Source: an uncultured Clostridia bacterium (GTDB taxonomy: Bacteria; Bacillota; Clostridia; Oscillospirales; Ruminococcaceae). From it: DNA of 64,000 bases. Both the position numbers and the translations under genes were made by a program. This document shows positions 1 to 7,715 of this stretch, in pieces (position 1 is the first letter of the stretch; each line of letters begins with the position of its first letter). Location: contig CANRLH010000007.1 in NCBI GenBank assembly GCA_947631455.1, positions 1 through 64,000 of the forward strand. The letters run 5' to 3'. The notes beneath the pieces were generated by a model. It searched no databases, had not been told where the DNA came from, and saw only the letters and a list, made by a program, of their open reading frames with translations.

Positions 1-309
1 GGCCTGCTCAATGAAACGGTCGGAGTGGATAAAATCCGTGAATATGTGTTTTTCACGGAGACAAAGCAGAAAATAGCGCCATGCAAAGCGGATGAGCCGT
101 ACTTCCTCGGCCAGCACGCCGGAAACGCATACTATTTTTACTATCAGAGGGAGTGCCTGACCACACTTGACCGGGACTTTCTGCATACCGTCAAAACCAA
201 ATCCACAGGCTACGTGATCTATGCCGACCTGTGTACGCTGAGCGACCGTGAACTTGAACAATATCACATCACATTCAAGAAAATCCCTCGCGACATATCG
301 AGGCTTTAA
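1..309 (+). CDS. Type III restriction-modification methyltransferase (Mod), C-terminal end only
   Basis: This is the last ~102 codons of a gene whose start lies before the window; the frame is open from base 1 to the TAA at 307-309. The end (YHITFKKIPRDISRL) is the usual C-terminus of type III Mod subunits, which methylate adenine in the recognition site and give the complex its specificity. The catalytic and SAM-binding motifs would lie upstream and cannot be checked. Res follows after 14 bases with its own ribosome site, so the two form the standard mod-res operon. The identification rests on the tail sequence plus this context. Confidence 0.85.
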   Translation, partial: GLLNETVGVDKIREYVFFTETKQKIAPCKADEPYFLGQHAGNAYYFYYQRECLTTLDRDFLHTVKTKSTGYVIYADLCTLSDRELEQYHITFKKIPRDISRL

Positions 310-323
310 GGAGGCGGATTATC

Positions 324-2996
324 ATGGAGTTAAAGAATTACCAGAAAAAAGTAATGGACAATCTGTCCTCGTATATGGCCTGTCTGAATCGTTGTGAAAA
401 CCTTATCTCCGCATGGCGGGAGTATTGGTTCCGGCAGGACATCAATGTCGGCTTTGGCGGCGTGCCGTCCTATAAAGATAATATTCCGGGTGTGCCTCAT
501 GTCTGCATGAAGGTCCCGACCGGGGGCGGCAAAACCTTCATGGCCTGCTCCGCCATAAAGCGCATCTATGACGCGATGCCTCTTGATAAACCGAAAGTCG
601 TGGTCTGGCTTGTTCCGTCCGATCCCATTCTCAGGCAGACAATCCACACCCTGTCGAACACCTCCCACCCGTATCGGCAGAAGCTGGATATGGATTTCTC
701 CGGCAAAGTTGGGGTATATACAAAAGAGCAGCTGTTAAACGGACAGAATTTTTCTCCCGATACCGTCCGTGAGATGCTGACTGTATGTGTGTTAAGCTAC
801 GGTTCCCTGCGTATTGACAGCAAGAAGAAGGATGTCCGCAAGGTTTACCAGGAAAACGGCAATCTTCTACGCTTTGCGGACTATTTCAAAGCCAGAGATA
901 TTCTTCTCGCCGACACGCCGGATACCGCTCTGATTCAGGTATTGCGCCAGCTTTCCCCGGTAACTGTGGTGGATGAAAGCCATAACGCCGGATCTGACCT
1001 CAGTGTGGAGATGCTGAACAATCTGAATCCGTCCTTTATTCTCGATTTAACGGCTACTCCCCGTGAGAACAGCAACATTCTGTCTTATGTGGACGCCCGT
1101 GAGCTTAAGAAAGAAAACATGGTGAAGCTACCGGTCGTTGTATTTAACCGCACGTCTTTGCAGAGCGTTATACAGGATGCCATCCAGCTTCGCGGCAGCA
1201 TTGAAAAACAGGCGCGGGAGGAAGAAGCCGCCGGAGGAGAGTACATCCGCCCTATCGTACTGTTTCAGGCGCAGCCCAATATCAAGGGTAAAGATAACGA
1301 GACCTTTGACAGAATAAAGCAAAAGCTTGTAGATATCGGTGTGGCAGAAGAAGAAATTGCCATCAAAACATCAGATGTCGATGACTTGAAAGACACCGAT
1401 CTGATGAGCCGGAATTGCAAAATCCGATATATCATTACGGTTAACGCCCTGAAAGAAGGATGGGACTGCCCGTTTGCCTATATTCTGGCGTCTCTTGCGA
1501 ATAAGACGTCAAAAGTTGATGTGGAGCAGATTGTCGGCAGAATCCTGCGTCAGCCGTATACGAAAAAGCATACATCGGCGCTGTTGAACACCTCCTATGT
1601 GCTGACCTGTTCCAATGATTTTCACACCACGCTTGAAAGTGTGGTATCGGGTCTCAATCAAGCCGGATTCAGCAGAAAGGACTACCGTATTGGCGAAACC
1701 GTCCCCACAGGGGCAGATGTGCAGGAAAACAATGCCGATACGCCGACAGGCGAACAGCAGAATGTTTCTGATTATTTCAATAATCAGGCAGACGATGATG
1801 CGTCAAATCCCCAAAGCGAGACAGGAACAGAGGATTTTGACGATGTTTCCGCTGAAGATATCAAAGAACAACTGCAGGCATCCGCTGAATCAGGCGGCGC
1901 TAATGAGACTGTGAATCATATGATCCATCAGGCGGAAAGCCAGTCATCGGAATATGAGCGGGAATCTGATGAGAGCGAATCGGAGGGATTTGTAGGAGGC
2001 GAACTCGGCAGTATGCTTACGCAGAATGGAATACAGCCACAATATAAAACAGATGCCGAGACGGTACATATCCCACAGTTCTTTCTTGAGACGTCTCCTG
2101 ACCTTTTCGGTGACGCATTTAATCTGCTTGAGCCGGAGAATCTATCTAAGGGATTTTCCCTGTCCGGGCAGGATGCGGATATCAGCTTTGAGCTATCAAC
2201 CGGAGAAATGTACCGTGTAGATTTGCAGGAGCAGGGAGATGCCGTCCCTAAATATATACGAGTTTCTAAAAAAGACAGTGAATACCTGAGAGAATATCTT
2301 GCCCGTCTCCCACAGGAGAAAAAGGTTAAAACGTGCATCGATAACATTTGTGGGATCATTAACCGTAACAACCGCTATGCCGCCGGGGAAATCGCGGATT
2401 ATGTACGGCGTGTCGTATCCAATATGACAGAGGATGAATTGACCGCTATGGAAACTTCTCTGCCTGTGTACGCAAAGAAGATTCAGGACAAGATTGAAAA
2501 GCTTGAGGATGCGTATCGTGAAAAGCAGTTTGACAAATGGGTAGACAGCGGGAAAATTATGTGCCGCGACAGTTATTCGTTTCCTGCGGTTATCACGCCT
2601 GCCGATACAATCGATTCTATTCCTCACTCGCTCTATGTCGCAGAGAAAAACGATATGAACAATTTTGAGCGCCAGCTGCTTGATGTTATAGCTTCACAGG
2701 AAAATGTTCTGTGGTGGCACAGGGATATAGAGAAAAAAGGATTCCGTCTCAATGGTTATATTAACCACTACCCCGATTTCATTGTAAGAACCAAATCCGG
2801 GAGAATCGTATTGATTGAGGCAAAAGGTGATTATCTGGACGGCGATGACAGCAAGACAAAGCTGAAACTTGGCCGCAAGTGGCAGTCGCTGGCCGGACGT
2901 TTGTACAGATATTTTATGGTGTTCAAAGACAAAGAACTTGGATTGGACGGAGCGTATACGATAGATAAGTTCGTGGAGATGTTCAAGGACTTGTAA
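324..2996 (+). CDS. Type III restriction endonuclease Res subunit
   Basis: An 890-residue DEAD/DEAH-type ATPase-nuclease that, with Mod, translocates on and cleaves DNA carrying unmethylated sites. Visible are Walker A (PTGGGKT, near residue 65), a DESH box near 217, helicase motif III (TATPR), motif VI (QIVGRILRQP, near 400), and an endonuclease core near the C-terminus, PDF followed by IEAKGD, the PD-(D/E)XK signature. Residues about 455-590 form a polar Asp/Glu/Ser/Gln-rich linker. The start is an ATG after GGAGGCGG, and length and order are normal for Res. All motifs look intact, so the enzyme is probably active. The DNA is visibly richer in G+C than the chromosomal genes after 4.3 kb, consistent with horizontal transfer. 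Confidence 0.95.
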   Translation: MELKNYQKKVMDNLSSYMACLNRCENLISAWREYWFRQDINVGFGGVPSYKDNIPGVPHVCMKVPTGGGKTFMACSAIKRIYDAMPLDKPKVVVWLVPSDPILRQTIHTLSNTSHPYRQKLDMDFSGKVGVYTKEQLLNGQNFSPDTVREMLTVCVLSYGSLRIDSKKKDVRKVYQENGNLLRFADYFKARDILLADTPDTALIQVLRQLSPVTVVDESHNAGSDLSVEMLNNLNPSFILDLTATPRENSNILSYVDARELKKENMVKLPVVVFNRTSLQSVIQDAIQLRGSIEKQAREEEAAGGEYIRPIVLFQAQPNIKGKDNETFDRIKQKLVDIGVAEEEIAIKTSDVDDLKDTDLMSRNCKIRYIITVNALKEGWDCPFAYILASLANKTSKVDVEQIVGRILRQPYTKKHTSALLNTSYVLTCSNDFHTTLESVVSGLNQAGFSRKDYRIGETVPTGADVQENNADTPTGEQQNVSDYFNNQADDDASNPQSETGTEDFDDVSAEDIKEQLQASAESGGANETVNHMIHQAESQSSEYERESDESESEGFVGGELGSMLTQNGIQPQYKTDAETVHIPQFFLETSPDLFGDAFNLLEPENLSKGFSLSGQDADISFELSTGEMYRVDLQEQGDAVPKYIRVSKKDSEYLREYLARLPQEKKVKTCIDNICGIINRNNRYAAGEIADYVRRVVSNMTEDELTAMETSLPVYAKKIQDKIEKLEDAYREKQFDKWVDSGKIMCRDSYSFPAVITPADTIDSIPHSLYVAEKNDMNNFERQLLDVIASQENVLWWHRDIEKKGFRLNGYINHYPDFIVRTKSGRIVLIEAKGDYLDGDDSKTKLKLGRKWQSLAGRLYRYFMVFKDKELGLDGAYTIDKFVEMFKDL

Positions 2997-3001
2997 GATG
3001 A

Positions 3002-3042
3002 ACAGCCGCATGGGGCATTACCCCTGTGCGGCTGTCCCTTTT
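3002..3042 (+). terminator. Intrinsic terminator after res
   Basis: A 9-bp perfect stem (ACAGCCGCA / TGCGGCTGT) with an inner GGGG/CCCC pairing is followed by CCCTTTT. It lies just after the Res stop and before the converging DUF5049 stop, so it may serve both strands. Confidence 0.75.
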
Positions 3043-3220
3043 AATGCGTTTTCCCAGTTATTATGAAATGCACATATTCCCGGCGGTGTTCCTCGATATA
3101 ACAGACCAACTCATAATATCCGTTTTCGTAAGCCAGCCGCTGTACCATGTTCGTGTCAAACATATTTGTGCGTCCGCTGTCCCGGATGGCGAGCATCTGC
3201 TCTCGAACAATGTCAGTCAT
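3041..3220 (-). CDS. DUF5049 family small protein
   Basis: About 59 residues. The segment REQMLAIRDSGRTNMFD and the following region (YENGYYELVCYIEEHR) are what I recognise from DUF5049, a small family of unknown function common in Clostridia prophages and integrative elements. Two in-frame ATGs exist (3226 and 3220); the later is preferred because AAGGTGG then sits 9 bases upstream. It overlaps the end of the DUF4314 gene, so the two are translationally coupled. Together with the next two genes it forms a minus-strand accessory cassette facing the restriction system. Confidence 0.75.
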   Translation of the reverse strand: MTDIVREQMLAIRDSGRTNMFDTNMVQRLAYENGYYELVCYIEEHRREYVHFIITGKTH

Positions 3221-3440
3221 CGGCATCCACCACCTTTCTCACACGGTCGATACCGTAAAGGACGTTCAGGCCGGACCCGTTGCTCCAATTAACCATAATT
3301 GAGCCTGTCGAATCAATACCAGTGACTATCCCCGTGGTGCTGACAGGAGGCGCGGTCGCATCGTCCATATGTAGCAGTTCTACACGGCAACCCACAGGGT
3401 ATTCCCGGCGTAACCACTCCAGTATATCTTTATTCAGCAC
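3213..3440 (-). CDS. DUF4314 family small protein
   Basis: About 75 residues from a GTG at 3440, beginning VLNKDILEWLRREYPVGCRV. The core (GCRVELLHMDD, GTVTGIDSTGSI-like turns, MVNWSNGSGLNVLYG) is a small beta-barrel-like sequence typical of DUF4314, found in phage and ICE gene clusters; function unknown. A longer reading to 3557 exists, but that extension translates antisense to the upstream gene and looks random. The GTG start overlaps the upstream stop by 11 bases, implying coupled translation. Confidence 0.75.
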   Translation of the reverse strand: MLNKDILEWLRREYPVGCRVELLHMDDATAPPVSTTGIVTGIDSTGSIMVNWSNGSGLNVLYGIDRVRKVVDADD

Positions 3441-4083
3441 TCGGCGCACCTCCCTTCCACGCGCTGTTGCCGGAAAGATTGCGGAGCAGGATTTTCCGCG
3501 CGGCCTTGTACTCCTTCCCGATGAACCCCAGCCGGAGCAGGAAACAGCGGAACGCATATTTCTCGTTATCCGGCTCCGTGGTCTTTGGGCTGATTCGCTT
3601 TTTTTCCCTGCTCATTTTGCACATGGCGGCAATCAGCCGGGTATAGGTATCCGCCTCCTCAGGCTCCGGTACATTCTCAAACCATGGAAAAGAGATGGTT
3701 TCTTCTGTGATTTCAATCGGCAGGCTATCAATGCACAGCGCCTTTTTAATGAGCGCACCCTTTGCGTCCAGCAGATTCGTAAGGTTCCCCACATTTGCTT
3801 TGTCAAGCGGCAGGCTGATCGTCAGCCCCAAAGACGCCTCCTGCGCGGCGGCTGTCTCGGCGTGAAAGCCCTCTTTTTCAAGTTCCTCAAGGAGCGTCTC
3901 GACCTCCTCGCTGTCGGCCCTGTCATCAAAAGTGATCGTGCCATCCTTGCTCACCTCGATATAGCCCACCTGATAGGCGAAGCCGGGAGCGCCGAGGTAT
4001 TTCTTTTCGCAGCCGAGGAACCCGGCGATGCAGTCCGCCAACCGCTTTCTCTCGCTGCCCGTCACGTTGTAGTTGATTGTCAT
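3430..4083 (-). CDS. Clostridial mobile-element 'virulence protein' family
   Basis: 217 residues starting MTINYNVTGSERKRL, with a consensus site (AAAGGAGGACATCACC) before the ATG. I recognise the family by its start (TINYNVTG..RK), the FAYQVG segment and the tail (KYAFRCFLLRLGFIG, AARKILLRNLSGNSA). It recurs in phages and integrative elements of Clostridia and is usually labelled 'virulence protein' without experimental support. No enzymatic motif is visible. It heads the minus-strand cassette with DUF4314 and DUF5049. An upstream in-frame extension to 4173 has no ribosome site and is not used. Confidence 0.75.
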   Translation of the reverse strand: MTINYNVTGSERKRLADCIAGFLGCEKKYLGAPGFAYQVGYIEVSKDGTITFDDRADSEEVETLLEELEKEGFHAETAAAQEASLGLTISLPLDKANVGNLTNLLDAKGALIKKALCIDSLPIEITEETISFPWFENVPEPEEADTYTRLIAAMCKMSREKKRISPKTTEPDNEKYAFRCFLLRLGFIGKEYKAARKILLRNLSGNSAWKGGAPSAE

Positions 4084-4206
4084 GGTGATGTCCTCCTTTG
4101 AATTTGGTAGTGACATATTCGCTCTAAACCGTAAATATATCAAGCGGATTTCCAGAATAATGTAGACAAACATAGCCGCTGGTTATTGTTTAATTTGTGC
4201 ATAAAG

Positions 4207-4256
4207 AAAAGCGACCATGCAGGAACATTTCTGCTCTTGCATGGTCGCTTTTCTTT
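4207..4256 (-). terminator. Strong bidirectional hairpin at the island/chromosome junction
   Basis: A perfect 15-bp inverted repeat (4207-4221 and 4238-4252) with a 16-base loop. On the plus strand it runs into CTTTTTT; on the minus strand into TTTTCTTT. On the minus strand it lies about 95 bases past the dacA-type stop, so it probably ends that transcript and insulates the accessory cassette. Confidence 0.8.
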
Positions 4257-4350
4257 TTTCCCGCTTGAAGAAGGTCGGCCTAAATTTACTTGTTTCTGTA
4301 AATCCCTAAGTCCAACCCACAAAAGCCGGGGCGCTTTTTGGATAATTAAG

Positions 4351-5727
4351 TTATTGCTCGTCATCCTCGTCAAAATCTTCCAAAGAGCTGTATTTTTCTT
4401 TTATGGCCAAAACTCTTTTTTTACTTCTTCGGTGAACGTATACGAAGAATATAACCGTATAAACAAGTATTATCACCGCTATGATTATTACCGCTATTTT
4501 AAATTGCGTAGAGGTAAAGAAGTTTGCTGCTACGGTAACTGTCGCTTCTCCTTTTGCTTTAAAAACGTCCTTTGTCGCGACAAGGTCGCTTTTGGCAACC
4601 GTCTGGCCGTTATATAAGAACTCTACCGTACCTAAGGTGTCTCCTGCATAAATGGGGGCGATAATGTTGTCGCTTATTGTGATCCTGCGCTCAAGCTTAT
4701 CTAAAGGTATATCGTTTTGCCATATTGCTGAAACCTCGTTTACAGGCTTGAGATTTACATATCCGTCGCCCTGAGCGTACTCTACCTTAGTGTCTGTAAC
4801 CTCTTCATTCTCCTTTATAAAGGTCTGATATGACAGGTTGTCATATGCCCACATATAAAGAGCCTTGTGGTCGGCACAGTTATAATAGACCTCATTTCCA
4901 TCGTCGTCATATCCGGGAGCGCCCATAGTTATGCACAGGTATGAGTAGCCGTTTTTTTCGGCAACTGATGCAAGACATCTTCCTGCTGTATCAAGATAAC
5001 CCGTTTTGATGCCGCTGACGTAGCCGTAATAGTAATCGCTCTCAACGTCAAGAAGTTTGTTGGTCGTGCTTATGTAGGTGCCGTTTTCCATTGTGTAACC
5101 TGATTTTGAAGTTATTTCAGTAAAAACAGGATAGCTGTTCAATGCGTATCTGCAAAGCTTTGCCAAATCGGCACAGGTGGTAATGTTTGATTCCTGTCCC
5201 TCTATTTCAAGACCGTGAGCGTTGTAAAACGTGGTGTCCTGCATCTTGAGTGACGCTGCCTTTTCGTTCATTAGCTTTACAAAGCCCTCAATGCTGCCGC
5301 CTATGTTTATTGCAAGAATGTTTGCCGCCTCACACGCGGACGGTATCATCAAGGCACACAGAAGATCGTAATAAGTTAGCTCCTCATTCGGCTCTATCCC
5401 GGCATTGGAATAACCCGTGTCATAAAGCTCAGCAAAGGCCTCTTCACCGGCGGAAATCTTCTCGGTTTTAAGCGCCTCGAGGTTTTCTTTGAATTTATCT
5501 AAAACCACTACGCACGTCATGATTTTTGTAAGTGAAGCGGGGACCCTTTTTTCGTCAGCTTTTTTATTGATTATTACTTCTCCCGTTTCAAGATTCTCCA
5601 TATATGCTGCCGCACTTACTATATTGACCCCTTTAGGTTCAAAAACATAAGCATTTGCACTTTTGAAATCAGGTAATAAAGTTGAAAGCAAAATAATAAA
5701 GACGGTTATAAAACTAAGCTTTTTCAT
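4351..5727 (-). CDS. D-alanyl-D-alanine carboxypeptidase (S11 family, DacA/DacF-like)
   Basis: 458 residues. It trims the terminal D-alanine from peptidoglycan stem peptides outside the membrane. Visible are an N-terminal signal peptide (about 1-27, ending near SANA), the catalytic SxxK (SLTK), a second motif SAC where most family members have SxN, and KTG (GIKTGYLDT). A single membrane helix follows near residues 408-432, with a charged cytoplasmic tail (HRRSKKR... to an acidic end). Most S11 enzymes instead end in an amphipathic helix. AAAGGAG precedes the ATG, and TATAAT-like sequences occur in the 155-base gap upstream. An SGC second motif is known from the Streptomyces K15 DD-peptidase, so activity is plausible. 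Confidence 0.92.
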   Translation of the reverse strand: MKKLSFITVFIILLSTLLPDFKSANAYVFEPKGVNIVSAAAYMENLETGEVIINKKADEKRVPASLTKIMTCVVVLDKFKENLEALKTEKISAGEEAFAELYDTGYSNAGIEPNEELTYYDLLCALMIPSACEAANILAINIGGSIEGFVKLMNEKAASLKMQDTTFYNAHGLEIEGQESNITTCADLAKLCRYALNSYPVFTEITSKSGYTMENGTYISTTNKLLDVESDYYYGYVSGIKTGYLDTAGRCLASVAEKNGYSYLCITMGAPGYDDDGNEVYYNCADHKALYMWAYDNLSYQTFIKENEEVTDTKVEYAQGDGYVNLKPVNEVSAIWQNDIPLDKLERRITISDNIIAPIYAGDTLGTVEFLYNGQTVAKSDLVATKDVFKAKGEATVTVAANFFTSTQFKIAVIIIAVIILVYTVIFFVYVHRRSKKRVLAIKEKYSSLEDFDEDDEQ

Positions 5728-5882
5728 AATAACTCCTTTAAAAATTAGGATGAGATAAATTTATCTGCTTAAACTTTAAACAGCAAGCAGAATCTGTGAT
5801 TATTTAAACGCACGGAAAACGTACACACATTATACAAATATTATATCAAAAATCTGTGAGAAAGAAAAGCCCTTTTTGTATT

Positions 5883-6620
5883 TTATTTGTTGATGCTGTA
5901 AAGAATGTAATTTGATTTTTTGCCGACCTTTCTTACTATCTTGAGATATGTGAGTATATTAAGGCAGGTCTGCGCGCATGTTATGTGAATATTTGCCGCC
6001 TCAGCAAAATCGGCAGAGCAGAATTTTTCCGCAATACCCTCAGGTATAAATGCTCTGTAATCGTCCGCACAGGAAAGTATGAGTTCCTCTTCGATATCCG
6101 TAGGGATCTTATCTCCTTTTTGGTACAACGATTTTTTTCGCTTGCCTTTATCCGGCCTCAAGCGGCGAAGATCCTGCGCTTTGATAAGGGGGATTATCAC
6201 CCTCATGTTTGGGTTGTCAAGCGCATACTTTATCCCGTAAAGCTCATACAATGCGTCATACACAGTACCCTTTACCGGCGATTTTCGGCTGCGGATAGGA
6301 TTTTCATTCTCATCAAGCCAGATTATCCGGCTTTCGCATATGACGGGGTGTACCACTGTTACAGGGCAGAATTCAAGAAAAATATCAAGCTTTTTCTGAA
6401 GCTTGAAAAGCTGGTGGGTCTGGATTTCTATTATTCCGTTCTCACCTGCAATATCGGCATAAAATCTGCCTATTTTCACCTCTGTGTTAATGTCGTCCGG
6501 CTCATAGTATTTTTTAAGCACAGCGTGTATGCTTTTTTCCGACAGAGTGCCTATTCCGTTTCTTTCGTGAGTGCTTTGCCTTATACTTTCACAGGCGGAC
6601 AAAAATCTTTCTCTATCCAT
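5883..6620 (-). CDS. Conserved protein of unknown function, possible PD-(D/E)XK-like fold
   Basis: 245 residues; family not recognised by name. The middle shows an acidic residue, a beta-hairpin and then IIEIQT (region YADIAGENGIIEIQT), reminiscent of the D...ExQ/K core of PD-(D/E)XK nucleases. The N-terminus is helical, and the C-terminus (about 185-245) reads like a winged-helix module ending in KKSNYILYSI. A basic patch (RPDKGKRKKS) lies near 155. The ATG overlaps the end of the PHP gene by 8 bases, so they are co-expressed. The nuclease idea is inference from the motif pattern and should not be read as an assignment. Confidence 0.8.
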   Translation of the reverse strand: MDRERFLSACESIRQSTHERNGIGTLSEKSIHAVLKKYYEPDDINTEVKIGRFYADIAGENGIIEIQTHQLFKLQKKLDIFLEFCPVTVVHPVICESRIIWLDENENPIRSRKSPVKGTVYDALYELYGIKYALDNPNMRVIIPLIKAQDLRRLRPDKGKRKKSLYQKGDKIPTDIEEELILSCADDYRAFIPEGIAEKFCSADFAEAANIHITCAQTCLNILTYLKIVRKVGKKSNYILYSINK

Positions 6621-7473
6621 AACGCCGCTCAGATGCTGCTTCAGGCTTGTTCTCTTTGAGCTGATAAAGCGGTTTTCCGGGCTTGTGCCTGCGCATATAT
6701 TGAGATATCTGTACTTTTCTGAATACTCTGACGGGAGTAAAGATAATAGTCAGAAAAATGTTGTAAAATTGAAACAAAAATCCCAGCGGAAATGCGTTCG
6801 TAAGTATAGGATGCTTTCTTTTATATCTCTGACTTCCACCTACGCGGATTATTTTTTTGTTTAACACAGCCTCGATAAGATCATTTGTCGTTTTTATCTC
6901 AGCATCTATTATTGAATATGCTTCACCTACGGTATCTGTCTTGTGCGAGTCACTTCCGCCTGTGCAGGGAAGATCCCATGACTTTGCAAGCTTTAAGGCT
7001 TTTTCATTGTCGGATATGTATTCGGAGGTGTTAAACACCTCTATAAAATCAAATTGCGACAGATACTTTTTATATTTTGATTCCTTGCTTCTCATTATCG
7101 ACAAAAACTTCGCACCGTATGGGTGTGAAGGACCTATTATTCCACCGAAAAAATGTGTTATCTGTATAAGGGACTTTAATCGCATTCCCCTTGCTTCAAA
7201 AAGCTTAGGGCTTACACCTTCCGGCATTATGACGATAAAGTGACCATGATCAACAGTGTCGTACTCAATGCCCTGAAGAACACAAAAGCCCGGTATTTGT
7301 TTATCTTTGGATTCTTGCCACTTGCGGGCCGCACGGTAGCTGTCGTGGTCGGTGATAAGCATTCCGTCAAATCCTTTTTCTTTGAGTATCCTGGCATATT
7401 CAAATACAGAAACCTTGCCGTCCGGAGAGCCCTCCTTTGTATGGCAGTGAAGGTCAAATTTCATATAAGGCAT
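6613..7473 (-). CDS. PHP domain-containing metal-dependent phosphoesterase
   Basis: 286 residues. The PHP signature opens the protein (FDLHCHTKEGS), followed by LITDHDSY, a central IEYDT and SHPYGAK, and the C-terminal metal site GGSDSHKTDTVG; all expected His/Asp ligands are present. PHP enzymes hydrolyse phosphoesters (histidinol phosphate, nucleoside 3',5'-bisphosphates, DNA ends), but the substrate cannot be read here. A basic, aromatic tail after residue 230, partly hydrophobic (FPLGFLFQFYNIFL), could touch the membrane. It is transcribed divergently from fruK and coupled to the downstream unknown gene. Confidence 0.88.
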   Translation of the reverse strand: MPYMKFDLHCHTKEGSPDGKVSVFEYARILKEKGFDGMLITDHDSYRAARKWQESKDKQIPGFCVLQGIEYDTVDHGHFIVIMPEGVSPKLFEARGMRLKSLIQITHFFGGIIGPSHPYGAKFLSIMRSKESKYKKYLSQFDFIEVFNTSEYISDNEKALKLAKSWDLPCTGGSDSHKTDTVGEAYSIIDAEIKTTNDLIEAVLNKKIIRVGGSQRYKRKHPILTNAFPLGFLFQFYNIFLTIIFTPVRVFRKVQISQYMRRHKPGKPLYQLKENKPEAASERRYG

Positions 7474-7566
7474 TCGTAAAATATCCTCTCTTACTTAATA
7501 TCAGCATTCTATCACATTTCCGGGCCTTTTTCAAGTGCTTGTGCCTTTGGTTTATCACATTTAGTT

Positions 7567-7657
7567 TAAAAACGGTTAAGTGTAATTTGCACAAAAATAA
7601 ATTAAACTAATTGTGCAAAAGGTAGATAATAAAAGAAAAATGTGTAAAAACGGTTAA
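7567..7657. promoter_or_regulatory. Repeated 13-bp element and inverted repeat, candidate operators for fruK-ptsI
   Basis: The 13-mer TAAAAACGGTTAA occurs at 7567-7579 and 7645-7657. The second copy overlaps the -35 box of the fruK promoter, a repressor position. Its centre (AAACGGTT) resembles LacI/CcpA-type operators. Between them is a 9-bp inverted repeat, TTTGCACAA (7586-7594) and TTGTGCAAA (7611-7619), which could be a separate site, possibly for the divergent PHP gene. Confidence 0.5.
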
Positions 7658-7682
7658 CAACACTGTACTGAGATGTTAAAAT
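7654..7682 (+). promoter_or_regulatory. Promoter of fruK-ptsI
   Basis: TTAACA (7654-7659), 17 bases, TAAAAT (7677-7682). Transcription would start near 7689, just before the AGGAGG at 7701. Confidence 0.65.
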
Positions 7683-7715
7683 TAAGTTGTGATAAAAGCA
7701 AGGAGGTCAAATGCT

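Noticed and set aside
3440..3557. N-terminal extension of the DUF4314 gene
   Set aside because: The extra 39 residues lie in the alternative frame of the upstream gene and have no ribosome site; the GTG at 3440 with translational coupling is preferred.
4186..4617. 143-codon plus-strand frame spanning the junction hairpin and the end of the DD-carboxypeptidase gene
   Set aside because: It runs antisense through a clear gene, crosses a terminator and has no ribosome site.
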